Source: Planococcus donghaensis (lineage in GTDB: Bacteria; Bacillota; Bacilli; Bacillales_A; Planococcaceae). Taken from it: DNA of 64,000 bases. Numbering within the stretch: position 1 is the first letter of the stretch; every line of letters begins with the position of its first letter. The stretch is taken from contig NZ_CP016543.2 in assembly GCF_001687665.2 (NCBI RefSeq), positions 310,001-374,000 on the forward strand. The letters are read 5' to 3'. Position numbers and translations under genes: made by a program. This document shows, one piece after another, positions 52,640 to 61,023 of the stretch. The notes beneath the pieces were generated by a model, which worked only from the letters and a program-made list of their open reading frames with translations, searched no databases and was not told the DNA's origin.

Positions 52640-53620
52640 ATGAAAGCATTTGTAATGGAATCCGGTGAGTGGAAGTTAAAAGAAGTAGACGAACCAAAAG
52701 CGAAGTCAGGAGAAGTCGTGGTGTCTTTAAAAGCAGCAGGCATCAATCGCAGAGACTTAGGTTTGATCAAACGTTATGGAGATAATCCAGAAGCGCTCAT
52801 CATTGGGTCAGATGGAGCAGGTGTAGTAGAGGCAGTTGGAGAAGATGTGGTCGATTTCGCTTATGGAGACGAAGTGATTATCAACCCAGCGTTGCGCTGG
52901 TACAAGAATAGCGAAGCACCGCCTGCAGAATTTGATATTTTAGGATTGCCTGATCATGGTACTTTTGCAGAAAAAATTGCGATTTCCGTGGAACAATTAG
53001 AGAAAAAACCACATCACTTGAATTGGGAAGAAGCGGGAAGTTTAGTTTTACCTGCTCTCACCGGATACCGTGCTTTGTTTACAAAAGGGCGATTAAAAAA
53101 AGGAGAAACCTTGTTTATACCTGGTGCTGGAAGCGGTGTTGCAACGTTCCTTATTCAATTTGCGAAAAATTGTGGAGCTCGCGTAATTGTTACTTCACGC
53201 AGTGAAGAAAAGCGTGAATATGCTAAGAAAATCGGTGCGGATGTGGCCATTCCAACAGACAGTGATTGGGTAAAAGAACTTGAAGGAGAAACCATTGATC
53301 TAGTTATCGACAGTGTGGGAGAGGCAACATTTAATCGCTCACTAAATGTGTTGAAAAAAGGTGGCCGAATTGTTATTTTCGGTGCCACTACAGATGACAT
53401 TGTTGATTTTGACCTTCGTAAATTCTTTTACGGCCAATATCAGTTGTTTGGATCCACTATGGGAAGTCGAGAAGAGTTACGAGCCATGTTAAAGCATATG
53501 GAAACTTATAATATACGGCCTATTGTGGATAAAGCCTACTCATTAGATGAAGCGAAAGACGCATTTGATCATTTAGCTTCAGGCAACCAATTTGGCAAAG
53601 TTGTTTTACGGATCAATTAA
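52640..53620 (+). CDS. Zinc-less MDR oxidoreductase (YogA-like)
   Basis: 326 residues of the medium-chain dehydrogenase/reductase fold. GINRRDLGL and GSDGAGVVEAVG belong to the N-terminal domain; NADPH motif GAGSGVATFLIQFA. No zinc ligands in the usual places. ATG 52640 begins the usual MKAFV N-terminus with AAAGGA upstream; an ATG at 52631 overlaps the ATPase stop. Last gene in the cstA-linked set. Substrate unknown. Confidence 0.85.
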   Translation: MKAFVMESGEWKLKEVDEPKAKSGEVVVSLKAAGINRRDLGLIKRYGDNPEALIIGSDGAGVVEAVGEDVVDFAYGDEVIINPALRWYKNSEAPPAEFDILGLPDHGTFAEKIAISVEQLEKKPHHLNWEEAGSLVLPALTGYRALFTKGRLKKGETLFIPGAGSGVATFLIQFAKNCGARVIVTSRSEEKREYAKKIGADVAIPTDSDWVKELEGETIDLVIDSVGEATFNRSLNVLKKGGRIVIFGATTDDIVDFDLRKFFYGQYQLFGSTMGSREELRAMLKHMETYNIRPIVDKAYSLDEAKDAFDHLASGNQFGKVVLRIN

Positions 53621-53691
53621 TGCAAAGTGAAACTTTCCGGACAGTCAATCGTATATAAACAAGAAGAAAGAATTGACTGGAGGTATATAGG

Positions 53692-54000
53692 ATGGAAAAC
53701 ACAGGGTTGAAAGTACTTGTCCATGCCAGTGCGTTTTTTGCACCATTTCTTGTCCCTGTCATCGTGTTTTTAATTTCAGAAGACAAAGAACTTAAAAGGT
53801 TGTCAATTCAAGCATTGTTATTTCAATTAGTAATAGGCGCATTGATTTTCATTTCCAGCTGGTTAGTTATTTTCCTAATCGGCATCCCGATGCTAATCGT
53901 TTTTGGACTGATGGGCGTTATCGTGCCGATCATGGGAATTATCAAAGCGCTTAACAACGAATATTTCGACTACCCAATAGTCGGAAGCTGGTACCAATAA
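53692..54000 (+). CDS. DUF4870 membrane protein
   Basis: 102 residues with three hydrophobic segments, matching DUF4870 (Tic20-like small membrane proteins): N-terminal VHASAFFAPFLVPVIVFL and the central helix pair ending in IPMLIVFGLMGVIVPIMGIIKALNNEYFDYPIVGSW. Function unknown. CTGGAGGT lies 9 nt before the ATG. Single-gene unit. Confidence 0.85.
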   Translation: MENTGLKVLVHASAFFAPFLVPVIVFLISEDKELKRLSIQALLFQLVIGALIFISSWLVIFLIGIPMLIVFGLMGVIVPIMGIIKALNNEYFDYPIVGSWYQ

Positions 54001-54026
54001 AAAAAGCCCCGAGGGGCTTTTTTTAT
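54001..54026. terminator. Bidirectional terminator, DUF4870 / ytoQ
   Basis: AAAAAAAGCCCC pairs with GGGGCTTTTTTT around GA/GAG, perfect and compact. Confidence 0.9.
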
Positions 54027-54466
54027 TGTTCGAGAATATAAGATAAGGCTTTAATAGCTTGGTCACATGTTTCTACAGTAGCACTCGATTTTCGAGATAA
54101 TTCTTTTAATGGGTGATGTAATGTTTCTGGACGAATGATAATGACCGGCTTGCCTAAAGCAAGCGCTGTACTCGCATCCATAGCTGTATTCCATTGTTTG
54201 TATTGCTCGCCAAAAAGGGCAATTACCAAATCAGCTTTGTGCATTAAAACGCCGGTGCGCAAATTATTAAAACTAGAAGCGGCATGATCTTTAGCAATTG
54301 CATCGGTTTGCTCTCCAAGAATATCTTCACCAATGTTATCCGAACGCTCGTGAATTTCCATTGGTCCTACAAAATCGATTGGCAAATCTAAAGCAGCTGA
54401 CTTTTTCTTGATTTCCTCGCGCCATGAACTATGAATTTCTCCAGCAAGATAAACAGTTAATCTCAT
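54023..54466 (-). CDS. ytoQ: YtoQ family protein
   Basis: 147 residues, matching B. subtilis YtoQ (~148 aa) from the N-terminal MRLTVYLAGEIHSSWREEI to the end. Predicted nucleoside deoxyribosyltransferase-like or TIR/SLOG-type Rossmann fold: AGEIHSSW resembles the N-terminal motif of that fold and ADLVIALFGEQYKQWNTAMDASTALALGKPVI its conserved central part. ATG 54466 is preferred (GGAGGG 7 nt upstream) over the adjacent ATG at 54469. Function unproven. Monocistronic. Confidence 0.88.
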   Translation of the reverse strand: MRLTVYLAGEIHSSWREEIKKKSAALDLPIDFVGPMEIHERSDNIGEDILGEQTDAIAKDHAASSFNNLRTGVLMHKADLVIALFGEQYKQWNTAMDASTALALGKPVIIIRPETLHHPLKELSRKSSATVETCDQAIKALSYILEQ

Positions 54467-54521
54467 CATGTCACCCTCCAAAAGCTATTTCTTCAAGTGT
54501 ATCATAATGATAGAATCGTGC

Positions 54522-54743
54522 TTATATGATCTGGCGCTCTTTATGGATTACGGGCATCGCTGAAAGCACATTGTCCATTTTAAAAGTACGTTTTTTGTGA
54601 CGAAGAAAGCAGTAAGCTTGAAACGAATCTTCTGCCACCGATAAAATTTTAACGCGACGTTTGCTAATGCTGCCATCTTTCGCGATGTACATCATATCAA
54701 TTAGCTGCTGGTACTTAAAAGCTTTTTGAATTTGTGCTTTCAT
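54522..54743 (-). CDS. Small WYL-domain protein, 73 aa
   Basis: A stand-alone WYL-like domain: YIAKDGSISKRRVKILSVAEDSFQAYCFLRHKKRTFKMDNV follows the WYL pattern (Tyr strand, R-x-V, acidic strand, A-Y-C-x-x-R, R-x-F-x-x-D), here without an HTH or other domain. WYL domains in regulators bind nucleic acid fragments and appear in phage defence and DNA-damage control. AGGGAGGGTT precedes the ATG. Divergent from sbcDC, with a LexA-like box over its predicted start site, so probably an SOS gene. Confidence 0.75.
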   Translation of the reverse strand: MKAQIQKAFKYQQLIDMMYIAKDGSISKRRVKILSVAEDSFQAYCFLRHKKRTFKMDNVLSAMPVIHKERQII

Positions 54744-54763
54744 GAATAACCCTCCCTACAATA

Positions 54764-54777
54764 AGAACGTTTGTTCT
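54764..54777. promoter_or_regulatory. LexA-like box 1 (WYL side)
   Basis: AGAACGTTTGTTCT keeps GAAC-N4-GTTC of the Bacillus LexA/DinR box (CGAAC-N4-GTTCG) and sits in a larger 20-bp inverted repeat (54761-54780). It covers the predicted start site of the WYL gene. Confidence 0.6.
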
Positions 54778-54778
54778 T

Positions 54779-54807
54779 ATTGTAGAACAAAAGACCGATT
54801 AAAACAA
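54779..54807 (-). promoter_or_regulatory. Predicted promoter of the WYL gene
   Basis: On the minus strand TTGTTT (54807-54802), 17 nt, TACAAT (54784-54779). It overlaps the -35 of the opposing sbcD promoter. Confidence 0.45.
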
Positions 54808-54828
54808 GCAGTCCATCTCGTGTATAAT
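54799..54828 (+). promoter_or_regulatory. Predicted promoter of sbcDC
   Basis: TTAAAA (54799-54804), 18 nt, perfect TATAAT (54823-54828). Confidence 0.55.
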
Positions 54829-54832
54829 GGAA

Positions 54833-54846
54833 CGAACATATATTCT
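54833..54846. promoter_or_regulatory. LexA-like box 2 (sbcDC side)
   Basis: CGAACATATATTCT differs from the Bacillus LexA consensus CGAACATATGTTCG at two of 14 positions and starts 5 nt after the TATAAT, i.e. over the start site of sbcDC. Confidence 0.6.
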
Positions 54847-54873
54847 TTTGCGACAAACGAAAGGGGTAATTAG

Positions 54874-56040
54874 ATGAAGTTTTTTCATACAGCTGACTGG
54901 CATTTAGGAAAATTAGTGCAAGGTATTTACATGACAGAAGACCAGCAATATGTGCTAGATCAATTTATAGATGCAATCAAAGAAGAAAAACCGGATGCCG
55001 TTATTATTGCTGGCGATCTTTATGACCGTGCAGTTCCTCCGACAGATGCAGTTAACTTGCTCGATGAAATATTAGCAAAAATTGTCTTGGAAATGAGTAC
55101 GCCTGTCTTGGCAGTAGTAGGAAATCATGATAGTCCGGGAAGATTGAATTTCGGCAGCCGCTTAATGAAAGGTAACGGAATTCACATTGCGGGTCATGTT
55201 CATAAAGATCATCAGGCCGTTGTTTTAAATGATCAGTTTGGGGAAGTTCATTTTCATTTAATCCCATATGCTGATCCTTCGATGGTCCGTTATGAATTCG
55301 AAGATGATACCATCCGCACGCATAACGATGCAATGAAGGCTATTACAGAAAATATAAAGTCTGCATATAGTAAGCAAGCACGTCATGTGTTTGTTGGTCA
55401 TGCATTTGTAACGCCTCATGGTGAGCAAGAAGAAAATACAAGTGATTCCGAACGACCATTATCCATTGGAGGAGCGGAACATGTAGATGCCCACCATTTT
55501 GAAGGCTTTCATTACACCGCGTTAGGTCATTTGCATAAAGCCCATTTCGTGTTGAATGAAACCATTCGTTATTCGGGGTCTCCTTTAAAATATTCAATCT
55601 CTGAAGAGCATCATAAAAAGGGCTTTCACATTGTTGAGTTAGATGCACAAGGGGAAGTCGCTGTAGAAAAGCGATTGTTTACGCCAAAGCGTGATATGCG
55701 CACAGTTGAAGGAACTATAGATGAAATTTTGACCCATGAAATTAGTGATGATTATGTGTTTGTCACGTTGTTGGACGAGACACCTGTACTATTTCCGATG
55801 GAAAAAGTCCGATCCGTGTATCCAAATGCTATGCATGTTGGACGACAAAATTTCTCGGGTACTATGTTGCAAAGTGAGACGGGATCACGCCGGAAAATGG
55901 ATTCTTTGTCTTTATTCCATGCTTTTTACGAAGAAGTAAAAGGCGAAAAAGCAACTGAAGAAACGGTCGGTATTTTTAAAGATGTACTAGATGAATTTTT
56001 GCGTGAAGAACCGGTTGTAAAAGAAGAGGTGAAGTCATGA
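54874..56040 (+). CDS. sbcD: Exonuclease subunit SbcD (Mre11)
   Basis: 388 residues. Mn-dependent calcineurin-like nuclease acting with SbcC on hairpins and blocked DNA ends. All five phosphoesterase motifs are present: DWHLGK (8-13), GDLYDR (48-53), GNHD (about 84-87), GHAF and GHLH. The C-terminal capping and SbcC-binding domain is normal. AAAGGGG lies 10 nt before the ATG. Its TGA overlaps the sbcC ATG by 4 nt. Expected to be SOS-inducible from the LexA-like box over its start site. Confidence 0.97.
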   Translation: MKFFHTADWHLGKLVQGIYMTEDQQYVLDQFIDAIKEEKPDAVIIAGDLYDRAVPPTDAVNLLDEILAKIVLEMSTPVLAVVGNHDSPGRLNFGSRLMKGNGIHIAGHVHKDHQAVVLNDQFGEVHFHLIPYADPSMVRYEFEDDTIRTHNDAMKAITENIKSAYSKQARHVFVGHAFVTPHGEQEENTSDSERPLSIGGAEHVDAHHFEGFHYTALGHLHKAHFVLNETIRYSGSPLKYSISEEHHKKGFHIVELDAQGEVAVEKRLFTPKRDMRTVEGTIDEILTHEISDDYVFVTLLDETPVLFPMEKVRSVYPNAMHVGRQNFSGTMLQSETGSRRKMDSLSLFHAFYEEVKGEKATEETVGIFKDVLDEFLREEPVVKEEVKS

Positions 56041-59000
56041 GACCGTTAAAATTGAAAATGACTGCATTCGGTCCTTATAAAAATACCGAAGAAATTGATT
56101 TTGCTAATTTGCAAGGAAATCAGCTGTTTGTTATTTCAGGGAGTACGGGTTCGGGTAAAACCACAATTTTTGATGGCATTTGCTTTGCTTTATACGGTTC
56201 TGCTAGTGGGTCTGACCGGAGTGAATCACGTATATTGAGAAGTGATTTTGCAGAGGATGCAACACACACTGCTGTTGAAATGGAGTTTGAAATTCACGAT
56301 AAAAAATATCGTGTGTTGCGCCAAATGAGCCATATAAAAAAAGGCAATAAAAGTCCAACTGGAGAACGTTTTGAATTTTTCGAGCAAACAGAAGAAGGCG
56401 AAAAACCAGCCGTGGAACGCCAAATTGTCTCGGAAATCAATCGACGCATCGAAGAAATTGTCGGATTAACTCAAAACCAATTTAGCCAAATTGTTATGTT
56501 GCCACAAGGTGAATTTCGTAAACTTTTAACTTCTGAAACGGACAATAAAGAAGAAATCCTACGGAAAATATTTAAAACAGAACCTTATAAATTAATCAGC
56601 GAACGATTAAAGCAAAAAAAAGACGCGGCAGAAAAAATATTTGATCGCGAACATCACAAGATGAATATTCACCTTCAGCAGATTAGTTCTTCCTTGCCGG
56701 AACGACAATCCGACCTTTTTGAAGTGTTAAGCCGAGAACATAAAAACATTAACCAAGTGCTTGATGGACTCGAAAAAGAAGCTGCGTATTACAGAGAGAA
56801 AATCAGCATCGATGAGAAAAAGTACGAGAAGGCATATCAACAACATGCTGATAAAATGACCGCTTATCACGAAGCGAAAAAGTGGAATGATCGTTTCGAT
56901 GAACTTTCCACAAAAAATGACCAACTCGAACAGCTTGTGCAACGTCAGCCAGAATATGCAGAAAAGGAAATCGCTTTGCAATCGGCAGAAAGAGCCAGTT
57001 ATATAGCCAATATTGAACAATTAGTTCATGAATTGCGTCGCAATGAAATCGACAAGAATAAATTGTTGAAAGACACAATCGATCAGCAAGAACACGCAAA
57101 ACAAACAAGATACGCAGCAGAACAAACATTTCATATACAACAGGCACTTCAAAGTGAGCGTGACAAAGTCAGCGAGCAACTTATAGAGTTGGAAAAATTA
57201 TTGCCAACGATACAAGAGATAGCAGTGAAAAAACAACAGTTAGTACAGCTTGAGAAAACTTCGAACCAATCGGCAAATCGTTTAAAGAAAGCAGAAGAAG
57301 AGTTTAACGAACAAAAGAGTGAAAAACAACAACTGGATAAAAAGGTTGCAGAATTAGAAAACATGCTGGATGCCTCTGATGATATGCACCAAAAGTTAAC
57401 AGTCGTAACTGAAAAATATCGGATAGTAACCGACTATATTTTATTGAAAGAACAAACACAGCAGTTACAAGCTATGGAAAAAGCCAAAAAAGTAAAGCTT
57501 GAAGAAAAAACGGCTTCTTATCGGCAATTGGAAGATCAATGGTTTGCTAACCAAGCCCATGTTCTTGCAGGTCAATTGCATGCCGGAGAGGCGTGTCCTG
57601 TCTGTGGAAGTACGGAACACCCTGGAACAAAAATATCGAATACAGAGCAAGCTGTAACAAAAGAGCAAGTAGAAGTGGCAAAATCTTACTTTGATCAAGT
57701 GGATGGAGAATACCGTAATGCATCAGCAAAACGGATAGCTATAGAAGAGCAGTTGGAAAACAAAGCCCATGAATTAATGGCGTTAAAGCTAAGAGTTGAA
57801 GAAGTAGTTGAAGTTTCGACCGAGTTGGAGCAAACAAAAATCCAGCTGACCGAAAGAATGAAACAACAGCAAGCTCATAAGCTCGAGTTACGCAAGTGGA
57901 AAGAGCAACTGGCTAGTTGCATAGAAAAAATTGAACAACTAGAACAAAATAAACAAACCTTAACGAAAGAAGTCCAACAGCATAGCTCTTCTTTTCAAAC
58001 AGCTGCAGCTGTTTTTGAAAACGACTTGGCCACAGTACCAGAGGACCTTCGTGAGTTGCCTGCCTTGAAGGAGCAATTACAACAAGTATCATCGCGAAAG
58101 CAACATCTTGAAACACAGTGGAAAGCTGCTCAAGAACAATTCCAACTATCGAAAGAACAATTGGCCAGTGCGGAAGTATCTGTCCGTCATGCTACAGAGA
58201 CAGCCAGAGAAGCAGCACAAAAGAGTGCAAATACTGAACAACAATTTGTTCAAGCTTTGGAAAAATCATCATTCGATTCTGAGCAAGCGTATCAACAAGC
58301 AAAAATGACTGAAGCCGCTTTTACCGCCTTGAAAAAAGATATACAAGAATTTAATCAGCATCGGCATACGCTAACGCAACAAGTCAGGGAATTGAAAGAA
58401 TTACTAGCGGACCAACGCTTGAAAGATTTGAGCCAAGCGGAAATTGAATTGTCCGCACTGAAAGCGAATTACGAAAGTGCTTTTGCAGAACAGAATCGGT
58501 CGCGAGATTTTGAAAAGATAAGTAATGAATTAATCGACAGCATTCAAAGTGTGATTGAAACAGCGCTAGAAGCCGAGCGAAACCTTAATCGAATTGCTGA
58601 TTTGCATAATATGATTCGAGGACAAAATGGGTTGAAAATTTCATTTGAACGTTATTTGCAAATTGAGTATTTGGAACAAATTATCTTATCCGCCAATGAA
58701 CGATTGAAAAATTTATCAAATGGTCAATTTTACTTGATTCGCAGTGACCGTCAAGAAGCTCGTGGTAAACAAAGTGGCCTTGGGTTAGATGTGTATGATG
58801 CATATACGGGGCAGACACGAGATGTTAAAACAATGTCCGGTGGAGAGAAATTTAATGCTTCCCTGTGCTTAGCGCTTGGGATGGCGGACGTTATTCAGAG
58901 CTTTCAAGGAAATGTCTCAATTGATACGATGTTTATCGACGAAGGGTTTGGATCTCTCGATGAAGAATCCCTTAACAAGTCGATTGAAACTTTGGTTGAT

Positions 59001-59129
59001 TTGCAAAAATCCGGGCGGATGATTGGTGTTATATCACATGTGCAGGAACTAAAAGCAGCAATTCCAGCGATATTGCAAGTGGAGAAATCAAAAGAAGGAT
59101 ACAGTCGGACAAAGTTTGTCATCAAGTAA
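56037..59129 (+). CDS. sbcC: Exonuclease subunit SbcC (Rad50)
   Basis: 1030 residues. ABC/SMC-type ATPase of the SbcCD complex. N-terminal Walker A GSTGSGKTT (about 35-43), Q-loop GLTQNQFSQIVMLPQGEF, then two long coiled coils separated by the zinc hook CPVC (Cys520/Cys523), and the C-terminal signature MSGGEKFNASL, Walker B TMFIDEGFGSLD and the H-loop SHV. Length and order are normal. Translation coupled to sbcD. Confidence 0.97.
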   Translation: MRPLKLKMTAFGPYKNTEEIDFANLQGNQLFVISGSTGSGKTTIFDGICFALYGSASGSDRSESRILRSDFAEDATHTAVEMEFEIHDKKYRVLRQMSHIKKGNKSPTGERFEFFEQTEEGEKPAVERQIVSEINRRIEEIVGLTQNQFSQIVMLPQGEFRKLLTSETDNKEEILRKIFKTEPYKLISERLKQKKDAAEKIFDREHHKMNIHLQQISSSLPERQSDLFEVLSREHKNINQVLDGLEKEAAYYREKISIDEKKYEKAYQQHADKMTAYHEAKKWNDRFDELSTKNDQLEQLVQRQPEYAEKEIALQSAERASYIANIEQLVHELRRNEIDKNKLLKDTIDQQEHAKQTRYAAEQTFHIQQALQSERDKVSEQLIELEKLLPTIQEIAVKKQQLVQLEKTSNQSANRLKKAEEEFNEQKSEKQQLDKKVAELENMLDASDDMHQKLTVVTEKYRIVTDYILLKEQTQQLQAMEKAKKVKLEEKTASYRQLEDQWFANQAHVLAGQLHAGEACPVCGSTEHPGTKISNTEQAVTKEQVEVAKSYFDQVDGEYRNASAKRIAIEEQLENKAHELMALKLRVEEVVEVSTELEQTKIQLTERMKQQQAHKLELRKWKEQLASCIEKIEQLEQNKQTLTKEVQQHSSSFQTAAAVFENDLATVPEDLRELPALKEQLQQVSSRKQHLETQWKAAQEQFQLSKEQLASAEVSVRHATETAREAAQKSANTEQQFVQALEKSSFDSEQAYQQAKMTEAAFTALKKDIQEFNQHRHTLTQQVRELKELLADQRLKDLSQAEIELSALKANYESAFAEQNRSRDFEKISNELIDSIQSVIETALEAERNLNRIADLHNMIRGQNGLKISFERYLQIEYLEQIILSANERLKNLSNGQFYLIRSDRQEARGKQSGLGLDVYDAYTGQTRDVKTMSGGEKFNASLCLALGMADVIQSFQGNVSIDTMFIDEGFGSLDEESLNKSIETLVDLQKSGRMIGVISHVQELKAAIPAILQVEKSKEGYSRTKFVIK

Positions 59130-59264
59130 TTTCAGGCAGTAAGAGCTTATGTGTTTGAAGTACTTGGGAAAAGTGAATAATAGAAGTAAGAGATAAAGTG
59201 TTGAAGAAGAAAGTCGCAAATCGCATTACAGGGAAAACAACGAAAACCAAAGGGGTTTTTACAG

Positions 59265-59477
59265 ATGAAGGATTTTAGTTTTAAAACACGAGTCATCTAT
59301 TTCGGAGCAATTGCTATAGTCAGCTTAGCTTTCTTAGCGTTGCAACTTACTGCTGTAATGCAAGGGTCTGATGGGGTAGGTTCTATTACGCTTGTGATCC
59401 TCTGGTCACTAATGGCGTTGTTTGGTTTTGCCGGCATCGGATACGCTGTGAAAAGACGAAACCGTCAGAGAAACTGA
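59265..59477 (+). CDS. Small two-helix membrane protein, 70 aa
   Basis: 70 residues with two membrane helices (about 10-30 and 42-60) and a basic tail (VKRRNRQRN) that puts both ends inside. Not recognised. The site before the ATG is weak (AAAGGGG is about 13 nt away). The terminator stem overlaps its last codons. 135 nt after sbcC; probably its own unit. Confidence 0.6.
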   Translation: MKDFSFKTRVIYFGAIAIVSLAFLALQLTAVMQGSDGVGSITLVILWSLMALFGFAGIGYAVKRRNRQRN

Positions 59478-59487
59478 CGGTTTTTTC
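59459..59487 (+). terminator. Terminator overlapping the 70-aa gene
   Basis: AAACCGTCAG pairs with CTGACGGTTT, then TTT; the stop codon lies in the hairpin. Confidence 0.85.
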
Positions 59488-59587
59488 ATTTGCGGTTGAC
59501 TTGAATAGTTTATAAATTTAAGTAATAAAAGACCCTGCAGAATATATGGTAAAGTTAGAATAGAGTGAAAAAGCAGGGGGTTATAAG

Positions 59588-60856
59588 ATGGACAAGCAAT
59601 TAACGCCGCAACAAGTTATAACTTTAATCGATAAAAATGCAGATTTGATTATCCCAATTGCTAACGGAGAACCAGTCCGATTACTAGATATATTAGAAGA
59701 AAACGCAGGGCAATTGAATGGCGTGAAAATTCATCAAATGTTAGCTTTGCGATCACGACCTTATATCCAAGGGGAAATCGAGCAGTTAAAACATGTTTCC
59801 TATTTTCTTAGTGGCGCTACACGTAAAGTATATCAACAAGCAAAGATAGATTTGATTCCGAATAATTTTCATGAAGTGCCTCGAATGCTCAAAAAAACAA
59901 CGAAAATGTCGATGATTTTGACAGTCGCATCGCCAATGGACGAACATGGCTATTTTACTTTAGGCACACAGGCTGACTATATTGCTGAATTTATCGGCAA
60001 AGTCCCGTTCGTATTAGAAGTAAACAAGCACATGCCACGCACATTCGGGCGCAATCAAATTCACGTTAGCCAAATTTCAGGGTACATAGAGCACCATGTC
60101 CCTCTTACAGAAGAAACCATTCCAGACGTGTGCGACCGAGACTTATTGATTGCATCTAATATTATTCAGGACATTCAAGACGGAGACACATTGCAAATTG
60201 GAATCGGTTCTGTACCCAATGCAGTTATCAGCATGTTAAAAGATCATCGTCATTTAGGCATTCACACAGAAATGTTGCCAGATGGAGTAGCGGATTTAGT
60301 GGCTTCAGGAGCAGTGGATGGTACACGAAAATTTACGAATCCCGGGAAAATTGTTGCCACTTTTGCTTTTGGATCAAAAAAGTTGTATGACTTTATCAAC
60401 AATAATCCAGTAGTGGAATTTTTACCAGTTAGTGTTGTGAATGATCCCCGAGAAATTGCAAAAGAAAAAAATATCGTTTCCATCAACTCCACAACAGAAG
60501 TTGACCTATTTGGACAATGTGCTTCTGAAACGGTTGGGGGTAAGTATTATTCTTCAAGTGGGGGGCAAGTGGACTTTGCGCGCGGGGTTCGATTTGCTGA
60601 AAATGGCAAAGGTTATATTTGTATGCCATCGACGGCTAAAGACGACACCCTCTCTCGCATCAAGCTTCATCTGACGCCAGGATCTGTCGTAACAACTGGC
60701 AAAAATGATGTAGACAATATTGTCACAGAATATGGCGTTGCCCGCTTACACGGCGTCTCTCTTTCTGAACGCGCTAAACGTTTAGCTGCCATAGCCCATC
60801 CAAAGTTCCGTGAAGAGTTATTGTTTGATGCAAAAAAACAAGGGTTATTAATTTAA
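59588..60856 (+). CDS. Acetyl-CoA hydrolase / acyl-CoA:acetate CoA-transferase family
   Basis: 422 residues with the two CoA-transferase domains. The C-terminal domain carries the catalytic Glu304 in NSTTEVDLFGQ, the SSSGGQVDFARG glycine loop and GIHTEMLPDG. Members transfer CoA between acetyl-CoA and acids such as succinate, butyrate or 4-hydroxybutyrate. With a catalytic Glu present, transferase activity is more likely than simple hydrolysis. GCAGGGGG precedes the ATG at a normal distance. Single-gene unit with a terminator; probably tied to acetate/acyl-CoA balance. Confidence 0.9.
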   Translation: MDKQLTPQQVITLIDKNADLIIPIANGEPVRLLDILEENAGQLNGVKIHQMLALRSRPYIQGEIEQLKHVSYFLSGATRKVYQQAKIDLIPNNFHEVPRMLKKTTKMSMILTVASPMDEHGYFTLGTQADYIAEFIGKVPFVLEVNKHMPRTFGRNQIHVSQISGYIEHHVPLTEETIPDVCDRDLLIASNIIQDIQDGDTLQIGIGSVPNAVISMLKDHRHLGIHTEMLPDGVADLVASGAVDGTRKFTNPGKIVATFAFGSKKLYDFINNNPVVEFLPVSVVNDPREIAKEKNIVSINSTTEVDLFGQCASETVGGKYYSSSGGQVDFARGVRFAENGKGYICMPSTAKDDTLSRIKLHLTPGSVVTTGKNDVDNIVTEYGVARLHGVSLSERAKRLAAIAHPKFREELLFDAKKQGLLI

Positions 60857-60891
60857 TAATGAGAGCAGCTGTGTTCTTTTGAAAACGGCTT

Positions 60892-60938
60892 AGCCTGTAG
60901 ATTTATTCGATTTATTCGAGGCCTCTACAGGCTTTTTT
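60892..60938 (+). terminator. Terminator after the CoA-transferase gene
   Basis: AGCCTGTAG pairs with CTACAGGCT over a 24-nt loop, followed by TTTTTT. Confidence 0.75.
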
Positions 60939-60961
60939 ATTCGGCAACCAAAGCAAATTCC

Positions 60962-60996
60962 TTTATAGGGCGAGTAGGTAAGTATATACTTACCTA
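60962..60996 (+). promoter_or_regulatory. marR promoter with perfect 22-bp palindromic operator
   Basis: TAGGTAAGTATATACTTACCTA (60975-60996) is a perfect inverted repeat. TTTATA (60962-60967), 17 nt, TATACT (60985-60990) places the -10 inside the palindrome, so the MarR protein encoded next would shut off its own operon when bound. Confidence 0.7.
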
Positions 60997-61023
60997 AGTA
61001 AATAATTGTTGAGGATGAAACTG

